Shown: in pieces, positions 40,877 to 51,873 of the stretch
How positions within the stretch are numbered: the stretch's first letter is position 1
How the letters are laid out: each line of letters starts with the position of its first letter
DNA from: Nocardiopsis potens DSM 45234
Lineage (GTDB): Bacteria > Actinomycetota > Actinomycetes > Streptosporangiales > Streptosporangiaceae
DNA length: 64,000 nucleotides
NCBI RefSeq assembly: GCF_000341105.1
Contig: NZ_ANBB01000002.1
Span: 1-64,000 of the forward strand
Reading direction: 5' to 3'
Made by a program: the position numbers and the translations under genes
Notes under the pieces: model-generated
Databases searched by the model: none
What the model saw: the letters and a program-made list of their open reading frames with translations, nothing else
What the model was told of the DNA's origin: nothing

Positions 40877-41914
40877 TCAGAGCCAGCTCTTGACCTTCTC
40901 GACCAGGGCGACCGGGTCGTCGCCGACCGGGGTGACGTTGAGGTCGGTGACGCCGGCGGCGCGGAACGCCTCGACCCGCTCGCGGACGTAGGACTCCGGG
41001 CCGACCAGGTTGGTCAGCTCCAGCATCTCCTCCGGGACGGCGGCCGCGGCCTCGTCCTTCTTCCCGGCCAGGTAGAGGTCCTGGATCTTCTCCGCGGCCT
41101 CCTCGTAGCCGTACCTGCGGGCCAGGGTGTTGTAGAAGTTCCGGCCCTTGGCGCCCATGCCGCCGACGTAGAGCGCGATCATCGGGCGGACGAAGTCCAG
41201 CAGCTTCTTGGTCTCCTCGCCCTCGCCGATGGCGAGCATGCCGCCGGCGGCGATCTCCAGCGGGGCCAGCGAGGGGTCCCGGTCGGCCGCGCCGGCGCGC
41301 AGCGACCCGCCCCACACCTCGTCGGCCTTCTCCGGGATGAAGAAGATGGGCAGCCAGCCGTCGGCGATCTCGGCGGTCATCCGCACGTTCTTCTCGCCGA
41401 GCGAGGCGAGGTAGACCGGGACCGCGCTGCGCACCGGGTGGTTGATGATCTTCAGCGGCTTGCCCAGTCCGGTGCCCTGCTCCGGGGGGAGCGGCAGGGT
41501 GAAGACCCGGCCGTCGTGGGTGAGCCGCTCCTCGCGGGCCCACACCTTGCGGCAGATCTCCACCACCTCGCGGGTGCGGGCCAGCGGCCTGGTGTAGGGC
41601 ACCCCGTGCCAGCCCTCGATGACCTGCGGCCCGCTGGCGCCCAGGCCGAGCACGGCCCGCCCGTCGGAGAGGTAGTCCAGGCCGGCGGCGGTCTGCGCGA
41701 TCAGGGTGGGGGTGCGGGTGTAGACCGGGAGGATCGCCGCGCCGATCCGGACCCGCTCGGTGCGCGCCGCGATGTAGCCCATCAGGGTGGGGCTGTCGTA
41801 ACCGTAGGCCTCGGCCACCCAGACGGTGTCCAGTCCGACCTTCTCCAGCTCCGCGACCTGCTCGACGGACTGCTTCGGGTCGCCCGCGTACTGCAGCGGC
41901 ATGGAGATGCGCAT
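40877..41914 (-). CDS. LLM class F420-dependent oxidoreductase
   Basis: 345 residues of the luciferase-like monooxygenase TIM-barrel family. The start MRISMPLQYAGDP, LDTVWVAEAYGYDSPTLMGYIAARTERVRIGAAILPVYTRTP and LGLGASGPQVIEGWHG fit the F420-using actinobacterial branch related to Mer and FGD. It would use F420H2, perhaps supplied by the Fno enzyme at 23811. The substrate is unknown. GGAGG precedes the ATG. Confidence 0.9.
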   Translation of the reverse strand: MRISMPLQYAGDPKQSVEQVAELEKVGLDTVWVAEAYGYDSPTLMGYIAARTERVRIGAAILPVYTRTPTLIAQTAAGLDYLSDGRAVLGLGASGPQVIEGWHGVPYTRPLARTREVVEICRKVWAREERLTHDGRVFTLPLPPEQGTGLGKPLKIINHPVRSAVPVYLASLGEKNVRMTAEIADGWLPIFFIPEKADEVWGGSLRAGAADRDPSLAPLEIAAGGMLAIGEGEETKKLLDFVRPMIALYVGGMGAKGRNFYNTLARRYGYEEAAEKIQDLYLAGKKDEAAAAVPEEMLELTNLVGPESYVRERVEAFRAAGVTDLNVTPVGDDPVALVEKVKSWL

Positions 41915-42040
41915 GGTGCCTCCGTTGGGTCGTCTCGCCCGGGTCGGCGAAACTCTACAACCGAGCGGCGTTCGGTTCCGTGGCCGGGGTGGGGCGGCGC
42001 GCTGCCGGTCCGCCCCGGAGGGCCCGGCGCAGGAGAAGCA

Positions 42041-42078
42041 GAAGAAAAGGGCGCCGCCCCGCGGAGGGGGCGGCGCCC
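42041..42078 (-). terminator. Rho-independent terminator of panB
   Basis: GGGCGCCGCCCC (42049-42060) and GGGGCGGCGCCC (42067-42078) form a 12-base stem with a 6-base loop, 50 bases past panB. Read on the minus strand the stem is followed by CTTTTCTTCTGCTTC, the most classic U-rich tail in the window. Confidence 0.75.
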
Positions 42079-42128
42079 GGCCCCGGGCGCCTCAGCGGTG
42101 TGCGCCCGGGGAGTCAGGGGGGCAGGGG

Positions 42129-42968
42129 TCAGGCGTAGGAGTGCGCCTCGTCCGGGAAGGCGCCGGAGACGACCTCCTCGGCGAAGCCGCGGGCCGCCTC
42201 GGCCAGCGTCTCGTTCAGCGCGGCGTAGGTCTTGACGAACTTGGCCACCCGCGGGCTGAGGCCGGCCATGTCCTGCCAGACCAGCACCTGCGCGTCGGTG
42301 CCCGGCCCGGCGCCGATGCCCACCGTGGGGATGTTCAGCTCGCCGGTGATCCGCTCGGCCACGGCGTTGGGCACGCACTCCAGCACGACCGCGAACGCCC
42401 CGGCCCGCTCCAGCTCCTTGGCGTCGGCCAGCAGCTCGGCGGCCTGCTCGTCGCTGCGCCCCTGGACCCGGTAGCCGCCCAGGGTGTTGACCGACTGGGG
42501 GGTCAGGCCGATATGCCCCATCACCGGGACGCCGGCCGAGACCAGCGTCTCCACCTGGGGCACCATCCGGCGCCCGCCCTCCAGCTTGACCGCGTGCGCG
42601 CGGCCCTCCTTCATGAACCGGGCGGCGGTGCCCAGGGCCTGCTCGGGCGAGGCCTGGTAGGACCCGAACGGCAGGTCGGCGACGACCAGCGCGCGGGAGG
42701 TGGCCCGCTCCACCGCGGCGGTGAGCGGGACGAGCTCGTCCACGGTGACCGGGAGCGTGGACTCGTAGCCGTAGACGACCATCGCCGCGGAGTCCCCGAC
42801 GAGCAGCACCGGGATCCCGGCCTCGTCGAAGACGCGCGAGGAGAGCGCGTCGTAGGCGGTGAGCATGGGCCAGCGCTCGCCGCGGGCCTTGGCGGCGGCG
42901 ATGTCGCGCACGGTCACCCGGCGGGTGGACGTTCCCCCGTAGAGGGCGGGGGCGGACGTGGTGCTCAT
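42129..42968 (-). CDS. panB: 3-methyl-2-oxobutanoate hydroxymethyltransferase
   Basis: 279 residues, the full PanB TIM barrel. [40 protein letters not shown] near the start carries the metal Asp and substrate loop. AVKLEGG and [22 protein letters not shown] are further signatures, and the catalytic Glu is in VVLECVP. It makes ketopantoate from ketoisovalerate and methylene-tetrahydrofolate for pantothenate and CoA. ATG 42968 follows GGAGGAACGCATA; a GTG five codons upstream is less likely. No panC is adjacent. Confidence 0.95.
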   Translation of the reverse strand: MSTTSAPALYGGTSTRRVTVRDIAAAKARGERWPMLTAYDALSSRVFDEAGIPVLLVGDSAAMVVYGYESTLPVTVDELVPLTAAVERATSRALVVADLPFGSYQASPEQALGTAARFMKEGRAHAVKLEGGRRMVPQVETLVSAGVPVMGHIGLTPQSVNTLGGYRVQGRSDEQAAELLADAKELERAGAFAVVLECVPNAVAERITGELNIPTVGIGAGPGTDAQVLVWQDMAGLSPRVAKFVKTYAALNETLAEAARGFAEEVVSGAFPDEAHSYA

Positions 42969-43292
42969 TATGCGTTCCTCCACTGTCTCGAAGCGCCTCT
43001 CGGCGTCCCCGGACGTTGTCGGTAACTTGTCGGCTCATCCTCGCACGGGCGGATATGCCGCTCTCCTCCCGGGGCAACGCGATCGCCCCTTTCGCCCATC
43101 CCGTCCGGCGCCGAGCCGGAGGTCACACCGGGCCGCCCGGCGGGTTCCCTAGGGAGGGCCGAGGCGCTCGGCGGCCTCCCTAAGGCCCATCTGAGCAGGA
43201 AAGATAGGGCGATCTTCGGATGGCGGGGCGCCTTTCTCAGCGCGATCGTGGTTCCTGAGAACGCATCGACCGGAACGGAACGAGGGACCGCG

Positions 43293-43493
43293 ATGACCTT
43301 GCACCACGACCACATGGCCGAGCTCGCCCGGCAGAACCGCGAGCGCGCCGAGGCCGAGGCCGCCGCCGAGCGCGCCCGCAGGGAGCAGCGCCGCAGGGAG
43401 CGGCGCGGCCGGCGCCCCCGCCCCGATCCCGAGGGCCCGGAGGGCTCCGCACGGGGGCGCCGGGGCCGGTCCGGGTACGGGACGGCGGAGTGA
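43293..43493 (+). CDS. Small Arg/Glu-rich helical protein
   Basis: 66 residues from ATG 43293 with CGAGGGA upstream. [34 protein letters not shown] would form one long charged helix, and the tail is basic with Gly/Pro/Arg. No domain is recognised. Start and ribosome site look real, but the composition is also what GC-rich noncoding DNA can give. Confidence 0.5.
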   Translation: MTLHHDHMAELARQNRERAEAEAAAERARREQRRRERRGRRPRPDPEGPEGSARGRRGRSGYGTAE

Positions 43494-43626
43494 CGGCGGC
43501 CCGGTGCCCAGCGCGGGCGGGGCGCGGGCCCCGGCGCCCGGCCCGGGGCGGCCGCCCGCGCGCGGGCCGCCGCGGAGCAGAAGCGGGGTGAGCGCTCCGC
43601 CGGCGGAGCCCGGAATACTGGGCGCC

Positions 43627-46623
43627 ATGGACAGAACCGACCGGGAATCCGCCTTCGTCGGCCGGGAGGCGGAGCTGGCGGCCCTCCGCGGCGACGCCCG
43701 GCGGGCGCTGCGGGACGGCGCCACCGCCGTGCTCGTCGCCGGCGAGGCCGGGGTGGGCAAGTCCCGCCTGGTGCGCGAGTACGCGGCCGGCTCGCCGATG
43801 CTCCGGACCGTCGCCGGGGGCTGCCCCGAGCTGGGCGTGGACGGGCTCCCCTTCGCCCCGTTCGCCACCGCGCTGCGCCGCCTGGTCCGGGAGGGGGCGG
43901 TCGAGACCGGGCCGCGCCCCGGCGAGCTGGCCCGGCTGCTGCCCGAGCTCGGCCCGGTCCCGGAACCCTCCGGCGAGGGCCGCGCCCGGCTGTTCGAGGA
44001 GGTCCTGGTCCTGCTGGAGAAGGCCGCCGGAGCCGGCGGCCTCACCCTGGTCCTGGAGGACCTGCACTGGTCCGACGCCTCCACCCGGGACCTGCTCGTC
44101 TTCCTGCTGGGCAACCTGGACGCCGCCCGGGTCCAGCTGATCGCCACGGTCCGCACCGACGACCTGCACCGCACCCACCCGCTCCGCCGCCTCCTCCCCG
44201 AACTGGAGCGGCTGGACCCGGTCACCCGGCTCGACCTGGCCCCGCTCTCCAGGGACGAGGTCGCCGACCAGGCCGCCGCGCTGCGCGGCGGGGCGCTCTC
44301 CGCCGGCGACGTGGACCTGGTCTACCAGCGCAGCGGCGGCAACCCGCTGTTCGTCGAGTCCTTCCTGGACCAATCGGACCTGGCCGGGGCTCCGGTGCCG
44401 GCCGGCCCCCGGGAGATGCTGCTCGGCGCGCTGCGCCCGCTGGACCGGACCGCGCTCTCGGTGCTCAAGGCGGCCTCGCTCACCGGGGACCGGGTCGACC
44501 ACGCCCTGCTGGAGGCCGTCTGCGAGCTGCCCGCGGACCGGTTCGACGCCGCGGTGCGCGCCGCGGTGGACGCCAACGCGCTGCACCCGCTGGCCGAGGG
44601 GTACAGGTTCCGGCACGCGCTGCTCGCCGAGGCGGTCCAGGAGGACCTGCTCCCCGGCGAGCGCATCCGGCTGCACCTCCGCTACGCCGACGCGCTGGCC
44701 GCCGGCGTCCCCGGGATCGACGACGGGCGCGCCGCCGCCATGCTCGCCCACCACGCCTACGCCGCCCACGACCTGCCGCGGGCGCTGGAGAGCGCCTGGC
44801 GCGCAGCCGAGGCGGCCCGGCGCGCCGCGGCCGCCCCCGAGCGGCTCGCCCTGCTCGACCGGGTCCTGGAGCTGTGGGAGCGGGTCCCCGACGCCGCGGA
44901 GCGGATCGGCCGGTCCCACGCCGAGGTGCTCTGCGCCGCCAGCGAGACCGCGAAGGCGCTGGACAACCCGCGGCGCGCGCACGACTACGCCGACACCGGG
45001 CTGCGGACCCACGCCCGGTGGCTGGACACCGGGATGTGCCCGGTGCGGGCCTCCCGGGAGATCCCGGAGCAGGACGCGGTGGCGATGGGCATGCTGCTGT
45101 ACGCCCGGGGCCAGGCGGCCCGGGAGATGTCCCGGGACGGCGCCCTGGAGGACTTCGGCGAGGCGCTGACCGTGCTGCCGGACCGGCACCCGCTGCGCCC
45201 CGCGGTCACCGCGGCGATGGCCGCCACGCTGTCGGTGCGCGGCCACGACGAGGAGGCCGAGCGCACGGCCGCGGCCGCGCTGCTGCGCGCCCGCGAGGCC
45301 GGGGACGTGCACACCGAGGCCGACGCCCTGATCACCCTGGGCGGGGCCCGCTCCAACAGGGCCGGCGGCGAGCCCGCCCTCGACCCGCTCCGCCAGGGCA
45401 CCGAGCTGGCGCGGCGCAGCGGGGACATGCCCACCGAGCTGCGCGGGATGAACAACACCGCGGCGGTGCTGAACGACGCGGGCCGGATCGCCGAGGGGCT
45501 GCGGCTGAACCGGGCGGCGCTGGAGCGCGCCGCCGAGCTGGGGGTGTCCCGCACCCGCGGCGGCGGCTTCCTCAACGGGCTGGCGATCGGCCTGCTCAAC
45601 TCCGGGAAGGTCGGCGAGGCGGCGACGCTGCTGCGCAGCGCGCCCCCGGCGGCCAACCCGCGCACCCAGGGGCGCCGGCACGACCTGCTGGCCCAGATCG
45701 AGCAGGTGCGCGGGTCGGTCTCCGGGACCGCCCGCGAACTGGACGCCGTCCACCGGTGCTACCCCGACGAGGCGGTGGCCGAGATCGAGTTCGTCGGGGT
45801 GCGGCTGCTCCAGGCGTGGGTCGACGCGGAGCAGGGGAGGCCGGCCCGGGCGGTGGAGGGGGTCACCGCGCTGATGGAGCGGGAGCGGCCCTGGCTGCGC
45901 GGGTTCCGGCTGGCGATGTGGCTGTTCGACGCGGCCGAGGTCTGGCGGCTGCTCGACGAATCGGGGCGCGGGGGCGGCGGGCCCGACGGAACGGTGGACC
46001 GGCTCCGCGAGGTGCTGCGGGAGCGCGCCGTGCCGCTGGGCGACGGCGCCGGCATGGGGGTGTTCGGCCGGATCTCGCTGGGGCTGGCGCTGGGCGTCCT
46101 CGGCGGCCGCACCGAGGAGGACGACGCGCTGCGGCGCCGCACCATCGGGTGGCTCCGCTCCTCGGAGCTGCGGCTGTGGCTGCCTGCCGCGCTGCTCTGC
46201 CGGGCCCGCAACCTGCTCCCGGGCGCGCGGGAGGAGGCGGAGCCGCTGGTCCTGGAGGCGCACGCGCTCGCCGCGGAGATGGGCGCGGGCCGGTACCTGC
46301 GGGACGCGGTGCGGCTGATGGAGGAGCACGGGATCGCCCTCCCCGCGCCGGCCGGGCCGGAGGGGGCGGCGGAGCCGGGCGCCCCGGAGGCGGCGGAGCC
46401 GGGCCGGGACGGGCGGGCGGCCGGTCCGCTGGCCGCGCTCACCCCGCGTGAGCTGGAGGTCCTGCGGCTGGTGGCGCACGGCCGAACCAACCGGGAGATC
46501 GCCGCGGAACTGGTCATATCCGTCAAAACAGTGAGCGTCCACGTTTCGAACGTGCTGGCCAAGCTCGGTGTTTCGAATCGGAATGCGGCCGCCCTGAAAG
46601 CGCGCGATTCCGGACTGGAGTGA
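43627..46623 (+). CDS. LAL-type LuxR family regulator (AAA ATPase, large)
   Basis: 998 residues. Walker A GEAGVGKS is at residues 39-46 and Walker [13 protein letters not shown] near 139-150. A long tetratricopeptide-like helical region follows, then a C-terminal LuxR HTH ([55 protein letters not shown], last 60 residues). LAL regulators are ATP- and ligand-dependent activators of catabolic or secondary-metabolite genes. The gene at 51874 is a clear paralog (shared [16 protein letters not shown]). The target is not evident; the next gene is a response regulator. Confidence 0.92.
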   Translation: MDRTDRESAFVGREAELAALRGDARRALRDGATAVLVAGEAGVGKSRLVREYAAGSPMLRTVAGGCPELGVDGLPFAPFATALRRLVREGAVETGPRPGELARLLPELGPVPEPSGEGRARLFEEVLVLLEKAAGAGGLTLVLEDLHWSDASTRDLLVFLLGNLDAARVQLIATVRTDDLHRTHPLRRLLPELERLDPVTRLDLAPLSRDEVADQAAALRGGALSAGDVDLVYQRSGGNPLFVESFLDQSDLAGAPVPAGPREMLLGALRPLDRTALSVLKAASLTGDRVDHALLEAVCELPADRFDAAVRAAVDANALHPLAEGYRFRHALLAEAVQEDLLPGERIRLHLRYADALAAGVPGIDDGRAAAMLAHHAYAAHDLPRALESAWRAAEAARRAAAAPERLALLDRVLELWERVPDAAERIGRSHAEVLCAASETAKALDNPRRAHDYADTGLRTHARWLDTGMCPVRASREIPEQDAVAMGMLLYARGQAAREMSRDGALEDFGEALTVLPDRHPLRPAVTAAMAATLSVRGHDEEAERTAAAALLRAREAGDVHTEADALITLGGARSNRAGGEPALDPLRQGTELARRSGDMPTELRGMNNTAAVLNDAGRIAEGLRLNRAALERAAELGVSRTRGGGFLNGLAIGLLNSGKVGEAATLLRSAPPAANPRTQGRRHDLLAQIEQVRGSVSGTARELDAVHRCYPDEAVAEIEFVGVRLLQAWVDAEQGRPARAVEGVTALMERERPWLRGFRLAMWLFDAAEVWRLLDESGRGGGGPDGTVDRLREVLRERAVPLGDGAGMGVFGRISLGLALGVLGGRTEEDDALRRRTIGWLRSSELRLWLPAALLCRARNLLPGAREEAEPLVLEAHALAAEMGAGRYLRDAVRLMEEHGIALPAPAGPEGAAEPGAPEAAEPGRDGRAAGPLAALTPRELEVLRLVAHGRTNREIAAELVISVKTVSVHVSNVLAKLGVSNRNAAALKARDSGLE

Positions 46624-46758
46624 ACGGGGAAGCCAATTGTCCCTTTCAAAGGGGCGCCGGGCGTAAGTTACCGATCCGTTTTCGAGGTAGGGTGTAGCGC
46701 TCCGGGAGGTCTCCGGATTTCCCAGCTCCAAGCGGTGAAGAGTGCCGGTCCGAGCCCC

Positions 46759-46787
46759 TGTGACTCGCGCGCCGAATGCAATAGGCT
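46759..46787 (+). promoter_or_regulatory. Candidate promoter of the response regulator
   Basis: TGTGAC (46759-46764), 17 bases, TAGGCT (46782-46787). Upstream at 46641-46653 is CCCTTT-C-AAAGGG, a perfect short dyad just after the LuxR gene stop that may be its terminator or an operator. A GGAAGGA ribosome site precedes the GTG at 46857. Confidence 0.45.
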
Positions 46788-46856
46788 GTTCCGGCGACGG
46801 CGGAAGGGTTCGATTTCCTTGACCCGGGACGACTTGCGCCAGGAAGGAATTCCGCA

Positions 46857-47594
46857 GTGAGTGGGCACCCCTCCGATATGACCGAGGTGCCGGTCCCCCG
46901 ACCGGCCGATCACGGCGGTGCCGCGGAACGCGGCGGACCCATCCGCACCATGCTCGTCGATGACCACGCCTTCTTCCGGCGCGGGCTGGCCTCCGTCCTG
47001 GAAGAGGAGCCCGACATCGACGTCGTCGGGGAGTGCGGCGGCGGGGAGGAGGCCGTCGGCCGGGCCGCCGCGCTCGCCCCCGACGTGGTGCTGATGGACG
47101 TGTGGATGCCGCGCGGCAACGGGATCGAGGCCTGCGCGGCCATCCGGCGGCGCCTGCCCAGAGCCAAGATCACCATGCTCACCATGAGCGACGAGGAGGA
47201 CGACCTGTTCCAGGCGCTCAAGGCCGGCGCCGACGGCTACCTGCTCAAGGAGATCTCCGTGGACGAGCTGCCCGACGCGGTCCGCGCCATCGCCGACGGC
47301 CAGTCGTTCATCAACGCCTCCATGGCCACCAAGCTCATCGGGGAGTTCACCCAGCTGGCCAAGCGGGACGCCGCCGCGGCCCGCCCCGCGGCCCCGCAGC
47401 TCACCGCCCGGGAGACCGAGGTGCTCCGCCTGGTGGCCAGGTGCCTGAACAACCGCGAGATCGCCGACGAGCTCTTCATCTCCGAGAACACGGTGAAGAA
47501 CCACATCCGCAACATCCTGGAGAAGCTCCAGCTGCACTCGCGCACCGAGGCCGCGGTCTACGCGGTCCGGGAGAAGGTCGTCGAAGTGGAGTGA
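46857..47594 (+). CDS. NarL/FixJ-type response regulator without adjacent kinase
   Basis: 245 residues: a 28-residue polar N-terminal extension, then a receiver domain with acidic pocket VDDHAFF, phospho-acceptor Asp in VVLMDVWMPRGNG (about residue 81), Ser/Thr in MLTMSDEED and Lys in YLLKEI. A GerE/LuxR HTH LTARETEVLRLVARCLNNREIADELFISENTVKNHIRNILEKL ends the protein. NarL-type regulators normally pair with a sensor kinase; none is in the window. Its start could also be the ATG at 46878. Confidence 0.92.
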   Translation: MSGHPSDMTEVPVPRPADHGGAAERGGPIRTMLVDDHAFFRRGLASVLEEEPDIDVVGECGGGEEAVGRAAALAPDVVLMDVWMPRGNGIEACAAIRRRLPRAKITMLTMSDEEDDLFQALKAGADGYLLKEISVDELPDAVRAIADGQSFINASMATKLIGEFTQLAKRDAAAARPAAPQLTARETEVLRLVARCLNNREIADELFISENTVKNHIRNILEKLQLHSRTEAAVYAVREKVVEVE

Positions 47595-47595
47595 G

Positions 47596-47638
47596 GGAGC
47601 GGGCCGGAACCCCCTCGGGCGGGGTTCCGGCCCGCTCC
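47596..47638. terminator. Strong bidirectional terminator between response regulator and glnA2
   Basis: Perfect 18-base arms GGAGCGGGCCGGAACCCC (47596-47613) and GGGGTTCCGGCCCGCTCC (47621-47638) with a 7-base loop, one base past the response-regulator stop and about 40 bases from the convergent glutamine synthetase stop. Confidence 0.8.
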
Positions 47639-47676
47639 TTACCCCTGCGCCCGGTCCTGTGCCCGGCGCGGCGCCG

Positions 47677-49038
47677 TCACAGCGTCGGCAGGTAGCGCTG
47701 GAGCTCGTACGGCGTCACCTGGCGGCGGTAGGACTCCCACTCCGCCCGCTTGTTGCGCAAGAAGAAGTCGAAGACGTGCTCGCCCAGGGTCTCGGCGACC
47801 AGTTCGCTGCCCTCCATCGCCCGTATCGCCTCGTCCAGGCTCTGCGGCAGCGGCGCGATGCCCATCGCCCGGCGCTCGGCGTCGGTCAGCGCCCACACGT
47901 CGTCCTCGGCGCCCGGAGGCAGGTCGTAGCCCTCCTCGATGCCCTTCAGCCCGGCGGCCAGGATCACCGCGTAGGCCAGGTAGGGGTTGCAGGCGGTGTC
48001 CAGCGAGCGGAACTCGATCCGGCTGGAGTTGCTCTTGGTGGGCTTGTACATCGGCACCCGCACCAGCGCGGAGCGGTTGTTGTGGCCCCAGCAGATGTAG
48101 GCGGGCGCCTCGCCGCCGGCACCGGCCGAGGCGGCGGCGTTGTCCCACAGCCGCTTGTAGGAGTTGACCCACTGGTTGCACACCGCGGTGATCTCCGCGG
48201 CGTGCCGCAGCAGCCCCGCGATGAAACCCCGCCCCACCTTGGAGAGCCGGTACTCGGCGCCCGGCTCGTGGAACGCGTTCCGCTCGCCCTCGAACAGCGA
48301 CATGTGGGTGTGCATGCCCGAACCGGGGAACTCGGTGAACGGCTTGGGCATGAACGTGGCGTAGACGCCCTGCTCCAGCGCGACCTCCTTCATCACCAGC
48401 CGGAACGTCATGATGTTGTCCGCGGTGGTGAGCGCGTCGGCGTAGCGCAGGTCGATCTCCTGCTGGCCCGGGCCGCCCTCGTGGTGGCTGAACTCCACCG
48501 AGATGCCCATGGCCTCCAGCATGTTGATGGCGTTGCGCCGGAAGTCGTGCGCGCTGTTGTGCGGGGTGTGGTCGAAGTAGCCGCCGGAGTCGTTCGGCTC
48601 GGGGAACTCGCCCGGGGCGGGCATCTTCTTCAGCAGATAGAACTCGATCTCGGGGTGGGTGTAGAAGCTGAACCCGAGGTCGGACGCCTTGCTCAGCTGG
48701 CGCTTGAGGACGTGCCGCGGGTCGGCGTAGCTGGGCGAGCCGTCCGGCATCAGGATGTCGCAGTACATCCGCGCGGTGCCGTGCGGCTCGTTCCGCCACG
48801 GGAGCACCTGGAACGTGGTCGGGTCCGGCTGGGCCAGCATGTCGGCCTCGTAGACGCGGGCGAAGCCCTCGATCGCCGATCCGTCGAAGCCGATGCCCTC
48901 GGTGAAGGCGGCCTCCAGCTCGGCGGGGGCCACCGCCACCGACTTGAGGTAACCGAGCACATCGGTGAACCACAGGCGGACGAACCGGATATCGCGCTCC
49001 TCCAGCGTCCGGAGCACGAATTCCTGCTGTCGATTCAC
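47677..49038 (-). CDS. Glutamine synthetase type I paralog, GlnA2-like
   Basis: 453 residues, the length of actinobacterial GlnA2. FDGSAIEGF, THPEIEFYLLKK, GQQEIDLRYADALTTADN, GSGMHTHMSLFEG, NSYKRLW, WGHNNRSALVRVPMY and IEFRSLDTACNPYLAYA make a complete GSI active site. The region of the adenylylation Tyr reads EEGYDLPPGAED, with Tyr present but without the usual NLY context, so control by the GlnE encoded at 57007 is uncertain. GlnA2 homologs are often not the main ammonium-assimilating GS and some glutamylate polyamines. GTG 49038 follows GAGGAAGG. It is divergent from nadE. Confidence 0.85.
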   Translation of the reverse strand: MNRQQEFVLRTLEERDIRFVRLWFTDVLGYLKSVAVAPAELEAAFTEGIGFDGSAIEGFARVYEADMLAQPDPTTFQVLPWRNEPHGTARMYCDILMPDGSPSYADPRHVLKRQLSKASDLGFSFYTHPEIEFYLLKKMPAPGEFPEPNDSGGYFDHTPHNSAHDFRRNAINMLEAMGISVEFSHHEGGPGQQEIDLRYADALTTADNIMTFRLVMKEVALEQGVYATFMPKPFTEFPGSGMHTHMSLFEGERNAFHEPGAEYRLSKVGRGFIAGLLRHAAEITAVCNQWVNSYKRLWDNAAASAGAGGEAPAYICWGHNNRSALVRVPMYKPTKSNSSRIEFRSLDTACNPYLAYAVILAAGLKGIEEGYDLPPGAEDDVWALTDAERRAMGIAPLPQSLDEAIRAMEGSELVAETLGEHVFDFFLRNKRAEWESYRRQVTPYELQRYLPTL

Positions 49039-49257
49039 GGTTCACCTTCCTCGTCGATCGTCGGTGCCGGGCCGCGCGGCCCCCGGTCCGGGCCCCGGCG
49101 GGACGGCACCCCCTCCAGTCTGCCGGGTATACGTTTCCGGCGCATTAACGCAGGTGGGCAATGTGGAAAGGGGGTCCGTCGGCATTATCACAGGCCCCAC
49201 GGGAAACGTGCGACACGGCGCCCGGCGGGCCGGGCCCGCGCCGGGTAGGCTCAGGGC

Positions 49258-51012
49258 GTGGCACAGCTGAGAATCGCATTGGCACAGGTCAACCCGGTCG
49301 TCGGCGACCTGGAGGGCAATTGCCGCCTGGTGCTGGACACCGCCCGCGAGGCGGCCGCCGCCGGGGCGCACCTCGTCGTCTTCCCGGAAATGGTGGTCAC
49401 CGGCTACCCGGTGGAGGACCTGGCGCTGCGCAACTCCTTCGTGTCCGCCTCGGTCAAGGCGGTGCACGCGCTGGCCGCGCGGCTCGCCGAGGAGGGCCTG
49501 GGCGAGCTGCCGGCCGTGGTCGGCTTCCTCAACCGCCGCGAGGGCGTGGGCGCCCGGTTCGGCCAGCCCGCCGGCGCCCCGCAGAACTCCGCCGCGCTGC
49601 TGCACGGCGGCGAGGTGCGGCTCATCTCCGCCAAGCACCACCTGCCCAACTACGGGGTCTTCGACGAGTTCCGGAACTTCGTCCCCGGCGACGCCCTGCC
49701 CGTGGTGCGGGTGCGCGGCGCCGACATCGCCTTCGCCATCTGCGAGGACCTCTGGCAGGAGGGCGGCCCGGTCACCGCGGTGCGCGCGGCGCGGGCCGGG
49801 ATGCTCATCACGCTCAACGGGTCGCCCTACGAGCGGGCCAAGGACGACGTCCGGCTGGAGCTGTGCCAGCGCCGGGCCCGGGAGACCGGCGCCGCGGTGG
49901 GGTACGTGAACATGACCGGCGGCCAGGACGAGCTGGTCTTCGAGGGCGACTCGCTCATCGTCGACGCCGACGGCGAGCTGGTGGCGCGCGCCCCGCAGTT
50001 CACCGACGCGCTGCTCGTCACCGACCTGCGGCTGCCCGACGCCCCCGACCCCGCCCCGGAGGCGGACCGGGTGGACGGGGTCCGCATCGTCCGGTACACC
50101 GTCTCCGCCCGCCCGGTGGCGCCCTACGAACCGGAGCCGCCGCTGGTCGCGCCCCGCCCCGACCCGATCTCCGACACCGGCGAGGTCTACCGGGCGCTGG
50201 TCACCGGCCTCCGCGACTACGTGCGCAAGAACGGCTTCCGCAGCGCCCTGGTCGCGCTCTCCGGCGGCATCGACTCGGCGCTCACCGCCACCATCGCCGT
50301 CGACGCCCTGGGCGCCGGGAGCGTGCACGGGCTGCTGCTGCCCAGCAAGTACTCCAGCGACCACTCGGTCGCCGACGCCGAGGAGCTGGCCGCGCGGCAG
50401 GGCGTGCGCACCCGCACCCTGGCGGTGCAGCCGATCGTGGACGCCTTCGGCGAGGCCGTCGGGCTGGACGGGCTGGCCGCGGAGAACCTCCAGGCCCGGG
50501 TGCGCGGCACGCTGCTGATGTCGCTCTCCAACCAGGAGGGCCACCTGGTGCTGGCCACCGGCAACAAGAGCGAGCTGGCCACCGGCTACTCCACCCTCTA
50601 CGGCGACTCGGTCGGCGGGTACGCGCCGATCAAGGACTGCTGGAAGACCCTGGTCTGGGAGCTGGCCGAGTGGCGCAACGAGCAGGCCCGCGCCGAGGGC
50701 GCCACCCCGCCGATCCCGGAGAACTCCATCACCAAGCCGCCCAGCGCCGAACTCCGCCCGGACCAGCTGGACACCGACTCGCTGCCCGACTACGAGCTGC
50801 TCGACGCGCTGCTGGACGCCTACATCGGCACCGACAAGGGGCTGCGCGAACTGGTCCACGACGGGTTCGACCCGGCGCTGGTCGAGCGGGTGATCCGGCT
50901 GGTCGACCGGGCCGAGTACAAGCGCCGCCAGTACCCGCCCGGCACCAAGATCAGCTCCCGCAACCTCGGCCGGGACCGCCGGCTGCCGATCACCAACCGC
51001 TGGACGCCTTAG
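49258..51012 (+). CDS. nadE: Glutamine-dependent NAD+ synthetase
   Basis: 584 residues in two domains. The N-terminal nitrilase-fold glutaminase has Glu in VVFPEMVVTGY, Lys in SAKHHLPNYGVFDE and Cys in FAICEDLW. The C-terminal synthetase has the PP-loop LSGGIDSALTATIAVDALG, then TGNKSELATGYSTLYGD and KPPSAELRPDQ. It amidates nicotinic acid adenine dinucleotide to NAD+. The GTG at 49258 has TAGGCT 6 bases upstream and no proper ribosome site, so it is probably leaderless. It is divergent from glnA2, a neighbourhood common in actinomycetes. Confidence 0.95.
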   Translation: MAQLRIALAQVNPVVGDLEGNCRLVLDTAREAAAAGAHLVVFPEMVVTGYPVEDLALRNSFVSASVKAVHALAARLAEEGLGELPAVVGFLNRREGVGARFGQPAGAPQNSAALLHGGEVRLISAKHHLPNYGVFDEFRNFVPGDALPVVRVRGADIAFAICEDLWQEGGPVTAVRAARAGMLITLNGSPYERAKDDVRLELCQRRARETGAAVGYVNMTGGQDELVFEGDSLIVDADGELVARAPQFTDALLVTDLRLPDAPDPAPEADRVDGVRIVRYTVSARPVAPYEPEPPLVAPRPDPISDTGEVYRALVTGLRDYVRKNGFRSALVALSGGIDSALTATIAVDALGAGSVHGLLLPSKYSSDHSVADAEELAARQGVRTRTLAVQPIVDAFGEAVGLDGLAAENLQARVRGTLLMSLSNQEGHLVLATGNKSELATGYSTLYGDSVGGYAPIKDCWKTLVWELAEWRNEQARAEGATPPIPENSITKPPSAELRPDQLDTDSLPDYELLDALLDAYIGTDKGLRELVHDGFDPALVERVIRLVDRAEYKRRQYPPGTKISSRNLGRDRRLPITNRWTP

Positions 51013-51041
51013 ACCGCCGCCGGGAGAAGCCCGCCCCCACG

Positions 51042-51098
51042 CGATGATCTTGGCGTCGCGGCCCTGTCAGAACGCTCTGACAGCCGTCGAGATCATCG
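51042..51098. repeat. Dispersed palindromic element, copy B
   Basis: Outer arms CGATGATC (51042-51049) and GATCATCG (51091-51098) surround the core CTGTCAGAACGCTCTGACAG (51064-51083). The core differs from copy C by one base. It lies 30 bases past nadE. Confidence 0.75.
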
Positions 51099-51199
51099 GG
51101 AAAGAGCGGGCGGCGGGCACCGGCGAGGCCCGGCCGGACGGGGCCGCCGCCTGCGCCGCCGCCTGGCGCCGAGGGCGCGGCGGTGCCAGACTTCCCGGT

Positions 51200-51805
<606 letters not shown>

Positions 51806-51873
51806 CCTGTCGGCCGCTTCCGGCCCGTTTCCGTCCGGCCGGACCCCGGATCGTTGCTGGGAGAAACCGCCGC

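Noticed and set aside
47677-49038. Calling this gene the main ammonium-assimilating glnA
   Set aside because: Length and the altered context of the adenylylation Tyr fit the GlnA2 type better; the primary GlnA is probably elsewhere.
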